A DNA stretch of 64,000 bases from Bacteroidota bacterium (GCA_023423405.1 JAFAFR010000037.1:62001-126000); one strand, 5' to 3'; shown: positions 1 through 9,259, numbered from the stretch's first letter. Notes: generated by a model from the sequence alone, not told the origin. Numbers and translations are program-made.

Positions 1-846
1 TCGCGGATCTATGCCGTTACGGAAAGCATTGCCAAAAACATCAACATCCCCATGGCCGGTATCGCTGGCGACCAGCAGGCCGCGCTTTTCGGGCAGCAAT
101 GCACACAACCCGGCATGGTCAAAAACACGTATGGAACCGGCTGTTTTATGCTCATGCATACGGGCGACCAGGCAGTGCGCAGCCGTAACAACCTGCTTAC
201 CACCATCGCCTGGAAGATCAACAACCGCATTGAATACGCCGTGGAAGGAAGCATCTTCATCGGCGGCGCCGTAGTGCAGTGGCTGCGCGACAGTCTGCAC
301 CTGATCCGCTCTTCCGCCGACGTGGAAGAACTGGCAGCTTCTGTATCCGACAGCGGCAGCGTATACATGGTGCCTGCATTCGCCGGCCTCGGTGCGCCAC
401 ACTGGAACCAGCATGCGCGCGGCGCATTATTTGGGCTCACACGCGGAAGCACAAAAGCGCATATAGCAAGGGCTGCGCTCGAAAGCATCGTATACCAGAC
501 CATGGACGTGCTAAAGGCAATGGAATCCGATGCAGGCCTGCCTATCAAAGAGCTGCGGGTGGATGGCGGCGCTACCATCAACAACCTGCTGATGCAGTTC
601 CAGTGCGACCTGCTGCAGGTGCCGGTGGTGCGACCGCAGGTATATGAAACCACGGCACTGGGCGCCGCTTATCTCGCGGGCCTGGGCGTTGGTTTCTGGG
701 AAAGCACTACCGATATCCAGAAACAGTGGAAGGCCGACAAGTATTTTCACCCGCAGCAAACGCCGGCCGATATAGCGCCACTGATCCGTGGATGGCAGCG
801 CGCCGTGAATGCAAGTATCTGTTGGGCAAACGATCAGAACGCATGA
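1..846 (+). CDS. glpK: Glycerol kinase, C-terminal part (cut by left edge)
   Basis: Glycerol kinase phosphorylates glycerol to sn-glycerol 3-phosphate with ATP in the cytoplasm. The frame is open from base 1, and the 281 visible codons match the C-terminal half of the FGGY kinase fold. Motifs seen are GDQQAALFG, KNTYGTGCF, GSIFIGGAVVQWLRD and the late LRVDGGATINNLLMQF stretch. The family is about 500 residues, so roughly 215-220 N-terminal residues lie outside the window. The stop codon overlaps the glpD start (ATGA), so the two are translationally coupled, and glpF follows. This order supports glycerol kinase over another FGGY sugar kinase. Confidence 0.96.
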   Translation, partial: SRIYAVTESIAKNINIPMAGIAGDQQAALFGQQCTQPGMVKNTYGTGCFMLMHTGDQAVRSRNNLLTTIAWKINNRIEYAVEGSIFIGGAVVQWLRDSLHLIRSSADVEELAASVSDSGSVYMVPAFAGLGAPHWNQHARGALFGLTRGSTKAHIARAALESIVYQTMDVLKAMESDAGLPIKELRVDGGATINNLLMQFQCDLLQVPVVRPQVYETTALGAAYLAGLGVGFWESTTDIQKQWKADKYFHPQQTPADIAPLIRGWQRAVNASICWANDQNA

Positions 847-2399
847 AGCGCAGCGCCCTGACAGACCGGCTCGGCGCTGTGAAGCAATGGGACTGCTGTA
901 TCATTGGCGGCGGCGCTACCGGCCTGGGAATTGCGGTGGACGCGGCTTCGCGGGGATACTCCACCATCCTGCTGGAAGCGGCCGATTTTGCAAAAGCCAC
1001 TTCTTCGCGTTCCACCAAACTCATACACGGCGGTGTTCGCTACCTGCAACAGGGTAATATCAAACTGGTGATGGAAGCGCTGCGCGAAAGAGGACTACTC
1101 CGTCACAATGCGCCACATCTTGTAAAGAACCAATCTTTCCTGCTGCCCAATTACAAATGGTGGGAAGGTCCGTTTTACGGCATCGGTTTAAAGATATACG
1201 ATTGGATGGCCGGGAAACTGGGACTGGGCCCTTCGCTTTTCCTTTCGCGCGAAGAAACCCTGGAAACCGTTCCCAGCCTGGATCCGGAAGGATTGCGGGG
1301 AAGCGTGCTCTACCACGACGGGCAGTTCGACGACGCGCGCCTGGCCATCAACCTGGCACAAACGGCCGCAGAACAAAATGCCGTGGTCCTGAATTATTGT
1401 CGCGCCGACAGCCTGCTAAAGGAAGAAGGAAAACTGGTTGGCCTGCAGGCAACCGATCTTATCACCCATACCGGCTTTGAGATCCGGGCTTCCTGCATCG
1501 TGAACGCCACCGGCATTTTCACCGATTCCATCCGGCAAATGGATGAGCCGAAATCCGCACCCATCCTGAATCTCAGCCAGGGCACCCACCTGGTGGTGGA
1601 CAAGTCCTTCCTGCAAAGCGATACCGCCATCCTCATTCCTGAAACCACCGACGGCCGTGTACTTTTCGCCGTTCCCTGGCACGAAAAGCTCATCATCGGC
1701 ACCACCGATGTGGCTGTTCCGGCAGCGCTGGCGGAGCCGGTTGCAGAGGAGGCTGAGATTGATTTTATTCTCAGCAATATCGGCAGGTACCTGAGCCGCG
1801 ACCCGCAGCGGAAGGACATCCTCTCTGTTTTTTCGGGCATGCGCCCGCTGGTGAAAGGCAATGCAGCGAGTACGGCCGCACTGTCGAGGGACCACCACAT
1901 TGAAACAAGCGACAGCGGCCTGCTCACCATAACCGGCGGCAAATGGACCACCTATCGCCGGATGGCGGAAGACCTGCTGCGTGTTGCGATCGATCAACAG
2001 AAACTCCCCGACCGTCCCTGCGTTACGGCGGAACTTCGTTTACACGGCGCCGTGGAAGCGACAGATTTCAGCACGCCTGGTTATTACTATGGCAGCGACC
2101 TGCCGGCGATCCATGCACTCGAAGCCTCGGACCCCTCGCTGGCGGCGCCCCTGCATCCGCGCCTCCCCTATTCGCGTGCGGCTATCGCCTGGGCCGTACG
2201 GGAAGAAATGTGCATGACCGTGGAAGATGCCCTCTGCCGGCGCACGCGGGCCCTGCTGCTTGATGCCCGGGCGGCCATGGAAGCTGCAGCCGATACCGCA
2301 TCGATCATAGCCAACGAGAATGGACATACGAAAACCTGGGAAGACGACCAGGTAACTGCTTTTCTTCGCATAGCTCACCATTACCTGCCAACAACCTAA
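843..2399 (+). CDS. glpD: FAD-dependent glycerol-3-phosphate dehydrogenase
   Basis: Oxidises glycerol 3-phosphate to dihydroxyacetone phosphate and passes electrons to quinone at the inner membrane. The ATG at 843 overlaps the glpK stop by 4 bases. It gives 518 residues, close to the usual 500-560; the frame is open further upstream, but that would run deep into glpK. The Rossmann FAD motif IGGGATGLG is at about residues 21-29, followed by the family signature SRSTKLIHGGVRYLQQ at 55-70. A later GTTDVA and a C-terminal alpha-helical domain fit the GlpD fold. It is the middle gene of a glpK-glpD-glpF operon. Confidence 0.96.
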   Translation: MKRSALTDRLGAVKQWDCCIIGGGATGLGIAVDAASRGYSTILLEAADFAKATSSRSTKLIHGGVRYLQQGNIKLVMEALRERGLLRHNAPHLVKNQSFLLPNYKWWEGPFYGIGLKIYDWMAGKLGLGPSLFLSREETLETVPSLDPEGLRGSVLYHDGQFDDARLAINLAQTAAEQNAVVLNYCRADSLLKEEGKLVGLQATDLITHTGFEIRASCIVNATGIFTDSIRQMDEPKSAPILNLSQGTHLVVDKSFLQSDTAILIPETTDGRVLFAVPWHEKLIIGTTDVAVPAALAEPVAEEAEIDFILSNIGRYLSRDPQRKDILSVFSGMRPLVKGNAASTAALSRDHHIETSDSGLLTITGGKWTTYRRMAEDLLRVAIDQQKLPDRPCVTAELRLHGAVEATDFSTPGYYYGSDLPAIHALEASDPSLAAPLHPRLPYSRAAIAWAVREEMCMTVEDALCRRTRALLLDARAAMEAAADTASIIANENGHTKTWEDDQVTAFLRIAHHYLPTT

Positions 2400-2409
2400 A
2401 CTTCATAAC

Positions 2410-3117
2410 ATGCATCCTTACCTTGCTGAATGCATCGGAACCTGCTTACTGGTCAGCTTCGGCAACGGCGTTGTTGCCAATACGCTGTTGCAACATTCCA
2501 AAGGCCGGAACGGCGGCTGGATCGTCATCAGCTTCGGCTGGGCCATGGCGGTATTCATTGGTGTATTTTCGGCTGCGCCTTACAGTGGGTCGCACCTCAA
2601 CCCGGCGGTAACCATTTGTTTTGCCCTGCTGGGGAAATTCGACTGGTCGCTGGTGCCCGGTTATATACTGGCCCAATTGGTTGGCGCCTATATCGGTGCG
2701 ACGCTGGTGTGGCTCATCTACTACCCGCATTTTTCGCGCGAAAACGATCCTGGCGCCACGCTGGCAGTTTTCTGCACGGCTCCGGCGATCCGCAGCCCTT
2801 TTCACAATTTTCTTACAGAGGCCATCGCCACGGCCCTGTTCCTGCTAGCCGTGCTCTTTATCGTAGCGCCGGGCAACAGCCTCGGTGCACTCGATGCTTT
2901 ACCGGTGGCGCTGGTAGTGCTGGCGGTGGGGTTGTCGATGGGCGGTCCCACGGGTTATGCCATCAATCCCGCGCGCGACCTGGGTCCGCGCCTGGCGCAT
3001 GCCACGCTTCCCGTGGCAGGAAAAGGCGCCAGCGACTGGGCTTATGCCTGGGTGCCCGTTGCCGGGCCCACGGCGGGCGCTGCGATCGCCGCCCTGGTGT
3101 TTGGCTGGGTGACCTAA
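2410..3117 (+). CDS. glpF: Glycerol facilitator (aquaglyceroporin, MIP family)
   Basis: Inner-membrane channel of the major intrinsic protein family, 235 residues, with about six hydrophobic helices and two half-helices. Both NPA boxes are intact: SHLNPAVT (NPA at 64-66) and AINPARDLGP (NPA at 186-188). The Asp directly after the second NPAR is the residue that marks glycerol-conducting channels rather than water-only aquaporins (family knowledge). It starts 10 bases after glpD, so it shares the operon and supplies the kinase with substrate. Confidence 0.95.
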   Translation: MHPYLAECIGTCLLVSFGNGVVANTLLQHSKGRNGGWIVISFGWAMAVFIGVFSAAPYSGSHLNPAVTICFALLGKFDWSLVPGYILAQLVGAYIGATLVWLIYYPHFSRENDPGATLAVFCTAPAIRSPFHNFLTEAIATALFLLAVLFIVAPGNSLGALDALPVALVVLAVGLSMGGPTGYAINPARDLGPRLAHATLPVAGKGASDWAYAWVPVAGPTAGAAIAALVFGWVT

Positions 3118-3171
3118 CGGGTATGGATAGATGTTGTTGTCTGATAATGCCGGGAACAGGTGTTTCAAGCC

Positions 3172-4386
3172 CTATGCATTCGTCCGCTCAGGATTTTCCT
3201 TGCCGGCCACGTGCCGGATGGCTTCCAGGATGATCTCACAGGCCTTGCGGATCTGCTTACGCGAAATAACCAGCGGCGGCGCTATGCGCATGCACTGCGG
3301 CGCAAAAAGAAACCAGTCGGTCAGCACCCCTTTTTTAATGCAGCGGTCGATGATCTTTTTATTGGTTTCGAAACTGTCGAATTCAATGGCCATCAGCAGT
3401 CCCTGGCTGCGGATGGTTTTGATGGCCGGGTGCTGCAGGTAGGATCGGAACAGCAATTCTTTTTCCGCCACTTCTGCTGCCAGTTTTTTCTCGAGCAGGA
3501 GGCGAAAAGCCGCCAGTCCGGCCGCACAGGAAACGGGATGACCGCCGAAGGTGGTGATATGTCCCAGTACCGGGTTTTCCGTAAACGCATTCATCTTTTT
3601 CCGGTCGGTCACCATAGCACCAAGGGGCATGCCGCCGCCCAGCGCCTTGCCCAGCAACACGATATCGGGCACCACGCGGAAGGATTCAAATCCCCACAAA
3701 CGGCCCGTTCGGCCAAAACCCGTCTGGATCTCGTCAAACACCAGCAGGGTGCCGGTTTGATTACAGCGTTTGCGCAAGGCCGTTAGCCAGCCGGGGGCCG
3801 GCGCTACCACGCCACGTTCGGCCTGCACGGTTTCCAATATCACACAGGCGGTATTCTCATCGATCTGGTCCACCACGGAAGGATCGTTGTATTCGAGGTG
3901 GCGGATGCCCGGCAGCAGCGGCCGGTAGGCGTTGCGCCAGTATTCGTCGCCCATGATGCTGAGCGCGCCCTGCGTGGAACCGTGGTAGGACTGCTTGAAG
4001 GCAATGATATTGGTTCGCCCGGTGAGGCGCTTGGCCAGCTTCATCGCCGCCTCCGTGGCTTCCGCGCCACTGTTGGTAAAATAAACGCTGTTCAGGCGCC
4101 GGGGTAAATATTTCGTTAACTGATGGGCATAGTTCACTTGGGGACTCTCCACGAATTCGCCATACACGATGAGGTGCATGTACCGGCCCGCCTGCTCCCG
4201 CACCGCTTTCACGATTTTGGGATGACTGTGCCCCATATTGCAAACGCTGATGCCGGCGATGAGATCGAGGTATTTGTTACCGGCCCTGTCTTCCAGCACC
4301 AGTCCCTTCGCCTTTACGATTTCAAGGGCCAGGGGTGCTGGAGAGGTTTGAGCCACGTGTTTTAAAAAAAGCTGGCGCTGGTTCAT
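3172..4386 (-). CDS. Class III PLP-dependent aminotransferase (ornithine/acetylornithine type)
   Basis: Fold-type I aminotransferase of 404 residues. Seen are the cofactor-phosphate motif NSGAEATEAA (105-114), the PLP-ring Asp in VFDEIQTGFGRTG (D218) and the Schiff-base Lys in LLGKALGGGMPLGA (K247). The family covers acetylornithine, ornithine, 4-aminobutyrate and similar omega-aminotransferases, and the sequence alone does not fix the substrate. There are no arginine or lysine biosynthesis neighbours. The start is the ATG at 4386; a TTG at 4404 would add six residues. A near-consensus promoter box, CATCTTTG (4402-4409, minus strand), lies 15 bases upstream of the ATG and favours it. Confidence 0.85.
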   Translation of the reverse strand: MNQRQLFLKHVAQTSPAPLALEIVKAKGLVLEDRAGNKYLDLIAGISVCNMGHSHPKIVKAVREQAGRYMHLIVYGEFVESPQVNYAHQLTKYLPRRLNSVYFTNSGAEATEAAMKLAKRLTGRTNIIAFKQSYHGSTQGALSIMGDEYWRNAYRPLLPGIRHLEYNDPSVVDQIDENTACVILETVQAERGVVAPAPGWLTALRKRCNQTGTLLVFDEIQTGFGRTGRLWGFESFRVVPDIVLLGKALGGGMPLGAMVTDRKKMNAFTENPVLGHITTFGGHPVSCAAGLAAFRLLLEKKLAAEVAEKELLFRSYLQHPAIKTIRSQGLLMAIEFDSFETNKKIIDRCIKKGVLTDWFLFAPQCMRIAPPLVISRKQIRKACEIILEAIRHVAGKENPERTNA

Positions 4387-4423
4387 ATCCGGCTGTTTTG
4401 GCAAAGATGCTGATATTTGTGGT

Positions 4424-4948
4424 ATGGCACTGATCTTACCAGTACGGGGCAGTTACCCCCAATTCGGAACCGATAATTTCATAGCACCCAACGCTACCAT
4501 TGTGGGCGATGTAATTGCCGGCGATCATTGCAGCTTTTGGTTCAACGCCGTGGTAAGAGGTGATGTGAACAGCATCCGCCTCGGCAACAAAGTGAATGTG
4601 CAGGACAATGCCGTGATCCATGCCACTTTCAACAGGAGTAAAACTACGGTGGGAAACAATGTATCTATTGGTCACAATGCCATTGTGCATGGCTGCCATA
4701 TCCACGACAGCGTATTAATTGGGATGGGGTCCATCGTGATGGACAATGCCGTGGTGCACAGCAATACGATCATTGCAGCAGGAGCCGTGGTACTGGAAGG
4801 AACGGTTTGTGAAGGCGGGAGCATCTATGCCGGTGTGCCTGCCAGGAAAGTGAAGGATATTTCAGCAGAACTGATCCATGGCGAAATTGACCGCATTGCC
4901 AATAATTACATCCATTATGCCGGCTGGTATAGGGGAGAAAATTCATGA
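4424..4948 (+). CDS. Gamma-carbonic-anhydrase-like hexapeptide-repeat protein
   Basis: A 174-residue left-handed beta-helix protein of the gamma-carbonic anhydrase / YrdA-PaaY family. Imperfect hexapeptide turns run through residues 20-140. The three family zinc ligands appear conserved: His66 (VIHAT), His84 (SIGHN) and His89 (VHG). The C-terminal helix (about 145-172) is the usual trimer-packing element. It is divergent from the aminotransferase with a 37-base gap. Whether it hydrates CO2 or has another role cannot be told from sequence; many YrdA-like members show weak or no anhydrase activity. Confidence 0.85.
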   Translation: MALILPVRGSYPQFGTDNFIAPNATIVGDVIAGDHCSFWFNAVVRGDVNSIRLGNKVNVQDNAVIHATFNRSKTTVGNNVSIGHNAIVHGCHIHDSVLIGMGSIVMDNAVVHSNTIIAAGAVVLEGTVCEGGSIYAGVPARKVKDISAELIHGEIDRIANNYIHYAGWYRGENS

Positions 4949-4997
4949 AAAACAACACACTAAAATGAACAGGGCGCCGTTATATCAAAAATATCTT

Positions 4998-5171
4998 ATG
5001 AGAACCACCCGTACAGGTTCGGTCATTTTTATTGTCCTCATGCTGGTAATGCTGAGCTCCTGTGCCCTCACCAGGCCTAAAACTGCCTGCCCAAGCAACG
5101 GAGCCAATGTAGGTGCGGAAAGGATTCTGAGTGGCGAGAAAGTGCCCAAAGCCAAGAAATTCAAAGCCTGA
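4998..5171 (+). CDS. Small lipoprotein, unknown function
   Basis: A 57-residue protein starting at the ATG at 4998. It has a basic N-terminus (MRTTRTG), a hydrophobic stretch (about residues 9-19) and a lipobox LSSC, so the mature lipidated protein is only about 36 residues. The mature part is basic and ends in KVPKAKKFKA. An in-frame ATG at 4965 would add 11 residues ahead of the signal peptide and is less likely. It lies between the carbonic-anhydrase-like gene and an unknown gene on the same strand. The family was not recognised. Confidence 0.6.
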   Translation: MRTTRTGSVIFIVLMLVMLSSCALTRPKTACPSNGANVGAERILSGEKVPKAKKFKA

Positions 5172-5222
5172 TCTGCCTGCTGGCAGATGGGGCCCGGTAA
5201 CCCTACATCAAATCCTACCCAT

Positions 5223-5555
5223 ATGTGCCCCGTTCTACACACCCACGATGGTTTCACCGAAGCTGTAATTGATGAAGATGGTGGTCTCAAGCGATTCTAT
5301 GAAGTAGCCAACCTGCTTACAGAAGAACTCCGCATCCGTTTCAACAGCAAGCTCGATGATTTTGATTCCCTGATCTGGGATTTCAAATACAAGGGGCAAC
5401 CCCTCAGTCTTCACTATAATATTTATACCGGTATCAGCCTTTATCCCAAACAGGCGCAGCGTGCGATAGACCGCGACAATAAAGCCGTTGCGGAAGTAGC
5501 CAGCTTCCTGGAATCCAAACTGCTGATCAATACAGCCCGTAAATTCATTTCTTAA
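5223..5555 (+). CDS. Conserved-looking hypothetical protein, about 110 residues
   Basis: A soluble, mixed-charge protein with no signal peptide or membrane segment. Visible text includes LTEELRIRFNSKLDDFDSL, WDFKYKGQPLSLHYNIYTG and a C-terminal helix RDNKAVAEVASFLESKL. The start is uncertain: the ATG at 5223 follows a Pro/Gly/Asn-rich leader that would be included from the ATG at 5187. Its last 11 bases overlap the end of convergent rsgA. The composition is consistent with a real protein. I cannot name a family. Confidence 0.6.
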   Translation: MCPVLHTHDGFTEAVIDEDGGLKRFYEVANLLTEELRIRFNSKLDDFDSLIWDFKYKGQPLSLHYNIYTGISLYPKQAQRAIDRDNKAVAEVASFLESKLLINTARKFIS

Positions 5556-6462
5556 TAGTATCCAGCAAATCCAGGTAACTCACATAACGGTCAACGTGAA
5601 TGGTGCCCTCTGATACCGCGGCCTTAACCGCGCAGCCCGGCTCATTCACATGCATACAGTTGTTGAACTGGCAGTTGTTCAGAACGGCACGCATTTCCGG
5701 AAAATAATGCGACAGTTCCTGGCGACTGATGTCTACCAGTCCGAGTTCCCGGATACCGGGTGTATCGATGATGCTGCCCCCACCGGGCAGGTCGAACATT
5801 TCGGCAAAAGTAGTGGTATGCAGGCCCTTGCCACTCCAGTCGCTCACTTCCTGGGTGCGCAATGTGAGCTCAGGGAAAATAGCGTTGATGAAAGTGGATT
5901 TGCCCACGCCGGAATGGCCGCTCAGCAAAGTGGTTTTTCCTTTCAGCTTTTCTTTCAATGCATCTATGCCATAACCGGTGGTGGCGCTTACTAACTGTAC
6001 CGTATAACCGATGCTGGTAAACATATCCTCCCATTCGGCGTATTTCTCCAGTTCTTTATCGCCGTAGATATCGGCTTTGTTGAACACGATCACGGCGGGA
6101 ATATGATAGGCTTCGGCCGATACCAGGAAGCGGTCGATGAACCCCTGCGAGGTGCGTGGTTCCTTAATGGTGGCGAAAAGCAGGGCCTGGTCGAGGTTGG
6201 AGGCGATGATGTGGTGCTGGGCTTTGCGATGGGGTGAGCTGCGCGTAATATAATTACTTCGGTCGTGGATGCCTGTTATGATCACCGTTCCATCGGCATC
6301 CAGGGCAGGTTCAATATCCACGATGTCGCCCACCGCAACGGGATTGGTGCTGGTGATGCCGTCTATTTTTAAAACGCCGCGAATCCTTCCGTTCAGGAAA
6401 TTTCCCTGCTCGTCTTTCAGCACATACCAACTACCGGTAGATTTGTACACCCGCGCTTCCAT
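5545..6462 (-). CDS. rsgA: Ribosome small subunit-dependent GTPase A
   Basis: Circularly permuted GTPase that checks late 30S assembly, 305 residues. An OB-fold N-terminus (about 1-70) is followed by G motifs in permuted order: FNKADIYG (G4), the P-loop GHSGVGKSTF (G1) and DTPGIRELG (G3). A C-terminal zinc module follows, with the pattern Cys-x4-Cys-x-His-x5-Cys (NNCQFNNCMHVNEPGC). The ATG directly abuts the stop of the upstream batA gene (6463) with no spacer, so it is probably the last gene of the Bat operon. Its 3' end overlaps the convergent gene by 11 bases. Confidence 0.96.
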   Translation of the reverse strand: MEARVYKSTGSWYVLKDEQGNFLNGRIRGVLKIDGITSTNPVAVGDIVDIEPALDADGTVIITGIHDRSNYITRSSPHRKAQHHIIASNLDQALLFATIKEPRTSQGFIDRFLVSAEAYHIPAVIVFNKADIYGDKELEKYAEWEDMFTSIGYTVQLVSATTGYGIDALKEKLKGKTTLLSGHSGVGKSTFINAIFPELTLRTQEVSDWSGKGLHTTTFAEMFDLPGGGSIIDTPGIRELGLVDISRQELSHYFPEMRAVLNNCQFNNCMHVNEPGCAVKAAVSEGTIHVDRYVSYLDLLDTIKK

Positions 6463-7473
6463 CTAGGGAAATTTTTTCAGCAAGGTAAAGCGCAACAGCC
6501 ATTCGAGGAATAAAAAACCAATAGCAGCCAGCACCAGGGGCAGGTAACGTTCCGTGTACCGGCGCACGGCGCTGACCTCAAAGCGTGATTTTTCGAGGTT
6601 ATCGATCTCTGCGTAAATGCGCTCCAGTCCTTCATTGTCGCGGGCCCGGAAATATTTACCACCGGTTTCCTGCGCAATTTCCGTAAGCAGTTTCTCATCG
6701 ATATTTACTTTTTCCCGCTGCATCACCACGGCGCCGGATCCCGATTGAATAGGAATAGAAGCATAACCTTCCGAGCCAACACCAATCGTATATACGCGGA
6801 TGCCCAGTTTTTTGGCGATTTCCTTGGCCGTTACCGGCGGTATCTGGCCGCCGTTGTTCTCGCCGTCGGTCAGCAGGATCACCACTTTGCTTTTAGAGTC
6901 GCTGTGCCGCAGGCGGTCGGCGCTGGTAGCCAGGCCCGAACCGATCGCCGTCCCGTCTTCCAGCAGGCCGCTCTGGATATTGAAGATCTGTGTTTTCAGA
7001 ACGGCCTTGTCGGTGGTGAGGGGGCAGAGCGTAAAGCTTTCGCCCGAAAAGATCACCACGCCCATGCGATCGGTACGGCGGCTGTCGACAAAATTGGCGG
7101 CCACTTCCTTGGCGGCTTCCAGGCGGTTGGGACTAAAATCCTGCGCCAGCATGGAGCCACTCACGTCGATGCAGAGAATGATGTCGACGCCTTCGCCGGT
7201 CACCTGCTCCTCGTCAAAGCGCGTTTGCGGCCGCGCAAGCGCCAGGATCAGCAGGGTCACCGTGAGTAAGCGCAGGTAAAAGGGCAGGTTCATCAGCCGG
7301 ACTTTCCAACTGCGCGGAACCCTGTTGTAAATGGCGGTATCGGACAGCAGCAGCGAAGCACTGGAATAACGCCCTTTCTTCCAGTACCAGAAAGCCAGGG
7401 CCGGCACCAGGAGCAGCAGCCAGAGCATCCAGGGCCACGTAAAGTATACGCTGTTAAAGTACCGGGTTATCAA
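6463..7473 (-). CDS. BatA-like von Willebrand factor A domain membrane protein
   Basis: A 336-residue inner-membrane protein with an N-terminal membrane segment (PWMLWLLLLVPALAFWYW), a second one around YLRLLTVTLLILALARPQ, a periplasmic VWA domain, and a C-terminal anchor (LPLVLAAIGFLFLEWLL). The metal-ion-dependent adhesion site is intact: CIDVSGSM, then LEDGTAIG and LLTDGENNGG. The start is inferred: a TTG at 7473 keeps the whole first membrane segment and overlaps the upstream stop by 20 bases. The first ATG (7428) would cut into that segment, and no start exists between them. It fits the Bat family, linked to stress or envelope functions; the true role is unknown. Confidence 0.85.
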   Translation of the reverse strand: MITRYFNSVYFTWPWMLWLLLLVPALAFWYWKKGRYSSASLLLSDTAIYNRVPRSWKVRLMNLPFYLRLLTVTLLILALARPQTRFDEEQVTGEGVDIILCIDVSGSMLAQDFSPNRLEAAKEVAANFVDSRRTDRMGVVIFSGESFTLCPLTTDKAVLKTQIFNIQSGLLEDGTAIGSGLATSADRLRHSDSKSKVVILLTDGENNGGQIPPVTAKEIAKKLGIRVYTIGVGSEGYASIPIQSGSGAVVMQREKVNIDEKLLTEIAQETGGKYFRARDNEGLERIYAEIDNLEKSRFEVSAVRRYTERYLPLVLAAIGFLFLEWLLRFTLLKKFP

Positions 7474-8374
7474 ATTTTTCAATTTTTTCGATGGACTTCC
7501 GCAGGCTTTCCAGTACCTGTCCCTGCTCGGCATCGCCGGGCTGGTATTTGGCAAATTTAGCCGCATCGGCCCATTGGAGTGATTGTCCGAGCGACCTGTT
7601 CATATCGCTGTCGAGCATATGCCTGATGGTGCGCAGCAATTCCGCATTGCTGCTGTCGGGCGCATTCACCAGGTGTTTATCGCGCAGGTATATGCGCAAT
7701 ATATCGTTCAGCCTGCTGTAATACATTTTGATCTCTTCCTGGCCCGAGGGACGGCCCGCAGCCTGCAAAACCTGCAGTTCCTGCATGGCTTTTTCAAAGG
7801 GATCCAGCGAAGGGGCCACGGCTTCCGGCGCCGCTACTACCGCCGGCTTTTTCCTTTTACTGAAAAGATACACCAGCACGGCGAGCGCCACCAGGGTAAC
7901 CACGGCAATAATATAGTTGATGTAGAGCGGTTCCGCTTCCGGCACTTCAATGATATCCCGGATATCGTGATAGGGCTGGCTGGGATCGGTATTGGAATAG
8001 GAAACTTCTATGGCAATAGAATCGGTAAGATAACGGTTGTTGTTCACCGTTAGTGGAAGCATGGGGATGGTCCAGCTCCCTGAGTCAAAAGAAGTAATGG
8101 TGAGCACCTGCTTGTAAAAATCGGAGCCTACGGAAGATTGCGTATCGATCTTCGATCTTTCGATCAGTTCAAAATGCGGGATACTGTCGGTATTGAACCA
8201 GTTGTGAGTGCTTTCCTTAGGCACTTCCAGCTCCAGTTGCAGCAGTATGGGTTCGCCGATCAGGATCCGGTCGCGGTTCACCGATGCTTTCAGGTGAATG
8301 GTCTGTGACAGGGCCTGCGTGCCGGCCAGTATGCCAGCCACCAGGATCGTAAAATATAGAAGGGATCTGGTCAT
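7454..8374 (-). CDS. BatD-like periplasmic/membrane protein of the Bat operon
   Basis: A 306-residue protein with a signal peptide (MTRSLLYFTILVAGILAGTQ..LSQ). A beta-rich periplasmic region of about 130 residues contains IGEPILLQLELEVP and SGSWTIPMLPLTV. One transmembrane helix follows at about 160-180 (INYIIAVVTLVALAVLVYLF), then a cytoplasmic helical tail with a DUF4381-like pattern (YYSRLNDILRIYLRDKH). It sits between the DUF58 and BatA genes with 6 bases upstream and a 20-base overlap downstream. The context, more than any motif, places it in the Bat system as an accessory subunit. Confidence 0.75.
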   Translation of the reverse strand: MTRSLLYFTILVAGILAGTQALSQTIHLKASVNRDRILIGEPILLQLELEVPKESTHNWFNTDSIPHFELIERSKIDTQSSVGSDFYKQVLTITSFDSGSWTIPMLPLTVNNNRYLTDSIAIEVSYSNTDPSQPYHDIRDIIEVPEAEPLYINYIIAVVTLVALAVLVYLFSKRKKPAVVAAPEAVAPSLDPFEKAMQELQVLQAAGRPSGQEEIKMYYSRLNDILRIYLRDKHLVNAPDSSNAELLRTIRHMLDSDMNRSLGQSLQWADAAKFAKYQPGDAEQGQVLESLRKSIEKIEKFDNPVL

Positions 8375-8380
8375 TCCGGT

Positions 8381-9250
8381 TCAGCTTCTTCCGATGAAAA
8401 ATTTCTGCAGCACTTTTACGTAGTCTTCTTTGGTGGAAATATGCAGCAGGTCGCAGCCCGCGCGCGTGAAAACATTTTTGCACCATTCGGAATGACTGAA
8501 AAACGCTTCCTGGTAAGCTTTACGCACCCGGTAGTCGCTGCTGTCGATATAGCGGCTCTCTCCCGTTTCGGCATCTTCCACCTGCAGCAGGCCGGCATCG
8601 GGCAATTGCATATCCATCGGGTCGTATACCTTAATACCGATCACATCGTGCTTTTTGCCGGCTACGCGCAGGGCGTCTGCAAACTGCGGATCCAGAAAAT
8701 CGCTCAGCACAAATACGATGGATCGCTGCCGGGTGGTATTGTTCAGGTATCGCAGGGCCTGGGTAATATCAGTTCCTTTTTTCCGGGCCCCGAGGGTAAG
8801 CAGCGTACGGGTGATGTAGAGGCCGTGGTCTCTCCCTTTCTTAGGTGGTATGTATTTTTCAATGCCATCACTAAAAAGGATGGCCCCGCTTTTGTCGTTG
8901 TTGCTGATGGCCGAAAACGCAAGCACGGCGCCCACTTCCGTCACCAGGTCCTTTTTGCGTGCATGCACGGTTCCAAACAGTGAAGAGGCGCTCACGTCCA
9001 CCAGCAGCATCATGGTCAGTTCCCTTTCTTCTTCAAAAAGTTTGCTGTAGGGATGGTTGAACCGCGCCGATACGTTCCAGTCGATGAAGCGGATATCGTC
9101 GCCCGGCGCATACTCACGCACTTCCTTGAACGACATGCCCTTTCCCTTAAAGGCGCTGTGGTATTCGCCCGTAAAAAGGTGCCGCGTAAGCTTCTTGCTC
9201 TTGATCTCGAGCTCCTTTACTTTTTTCAGTATGTCGGCAGTGGTAAGCAA
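8381..9250 (-). CDS. DUF58 domain protein of the MoxR/Bat operon
   Basis: A 289-residue cytoplasmic protein. The DUF58 core motif GKGMSFKEVREYAPGDDIR (about 35-54) is followed by FIDWNVSARFN and a degenerate VWA-like fold with DVSASSLFG in place of DxSxS. The start is TTG at 9250: an in-frame stop lies only four codons upstream and there is no ATG before the conserved ADILKKVKELEIKSKKL region. It comes 9 bases after moxR and 6 bases before the BatD-like gene. DUF58 proteins are regular partners of MoxR ATPases; the client is unknown. Confidence 0.9.
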   Translation of the reverse strand: MLTTADILKKVKELEIKSKKLTRHLFTGEYHSAFKGKGMSFKEVREYAPGDDIRFIDWNVSARFNHPYSKLFEEERELTMMLLVDVSASSLFGTVHARKKDLVTEVGAVLAFSAISNNDKSGAILFSDGIEKYIPPKKGRDHGLYITRTLLTLGARKKGTDITQALRYLNNTTRQRSIVFVLSDFLDPQFADALRVAGKKHDVIGIKVYDPMDMQLPDAGLLQVEDAETGESRYIDSSDYRVRKAYQEAFFSHSEWCKNVFTRAGCDLLHISTKEDYVKVLQKFFIGRS

Positions 9251-9259
9251 AGCGTTGAT

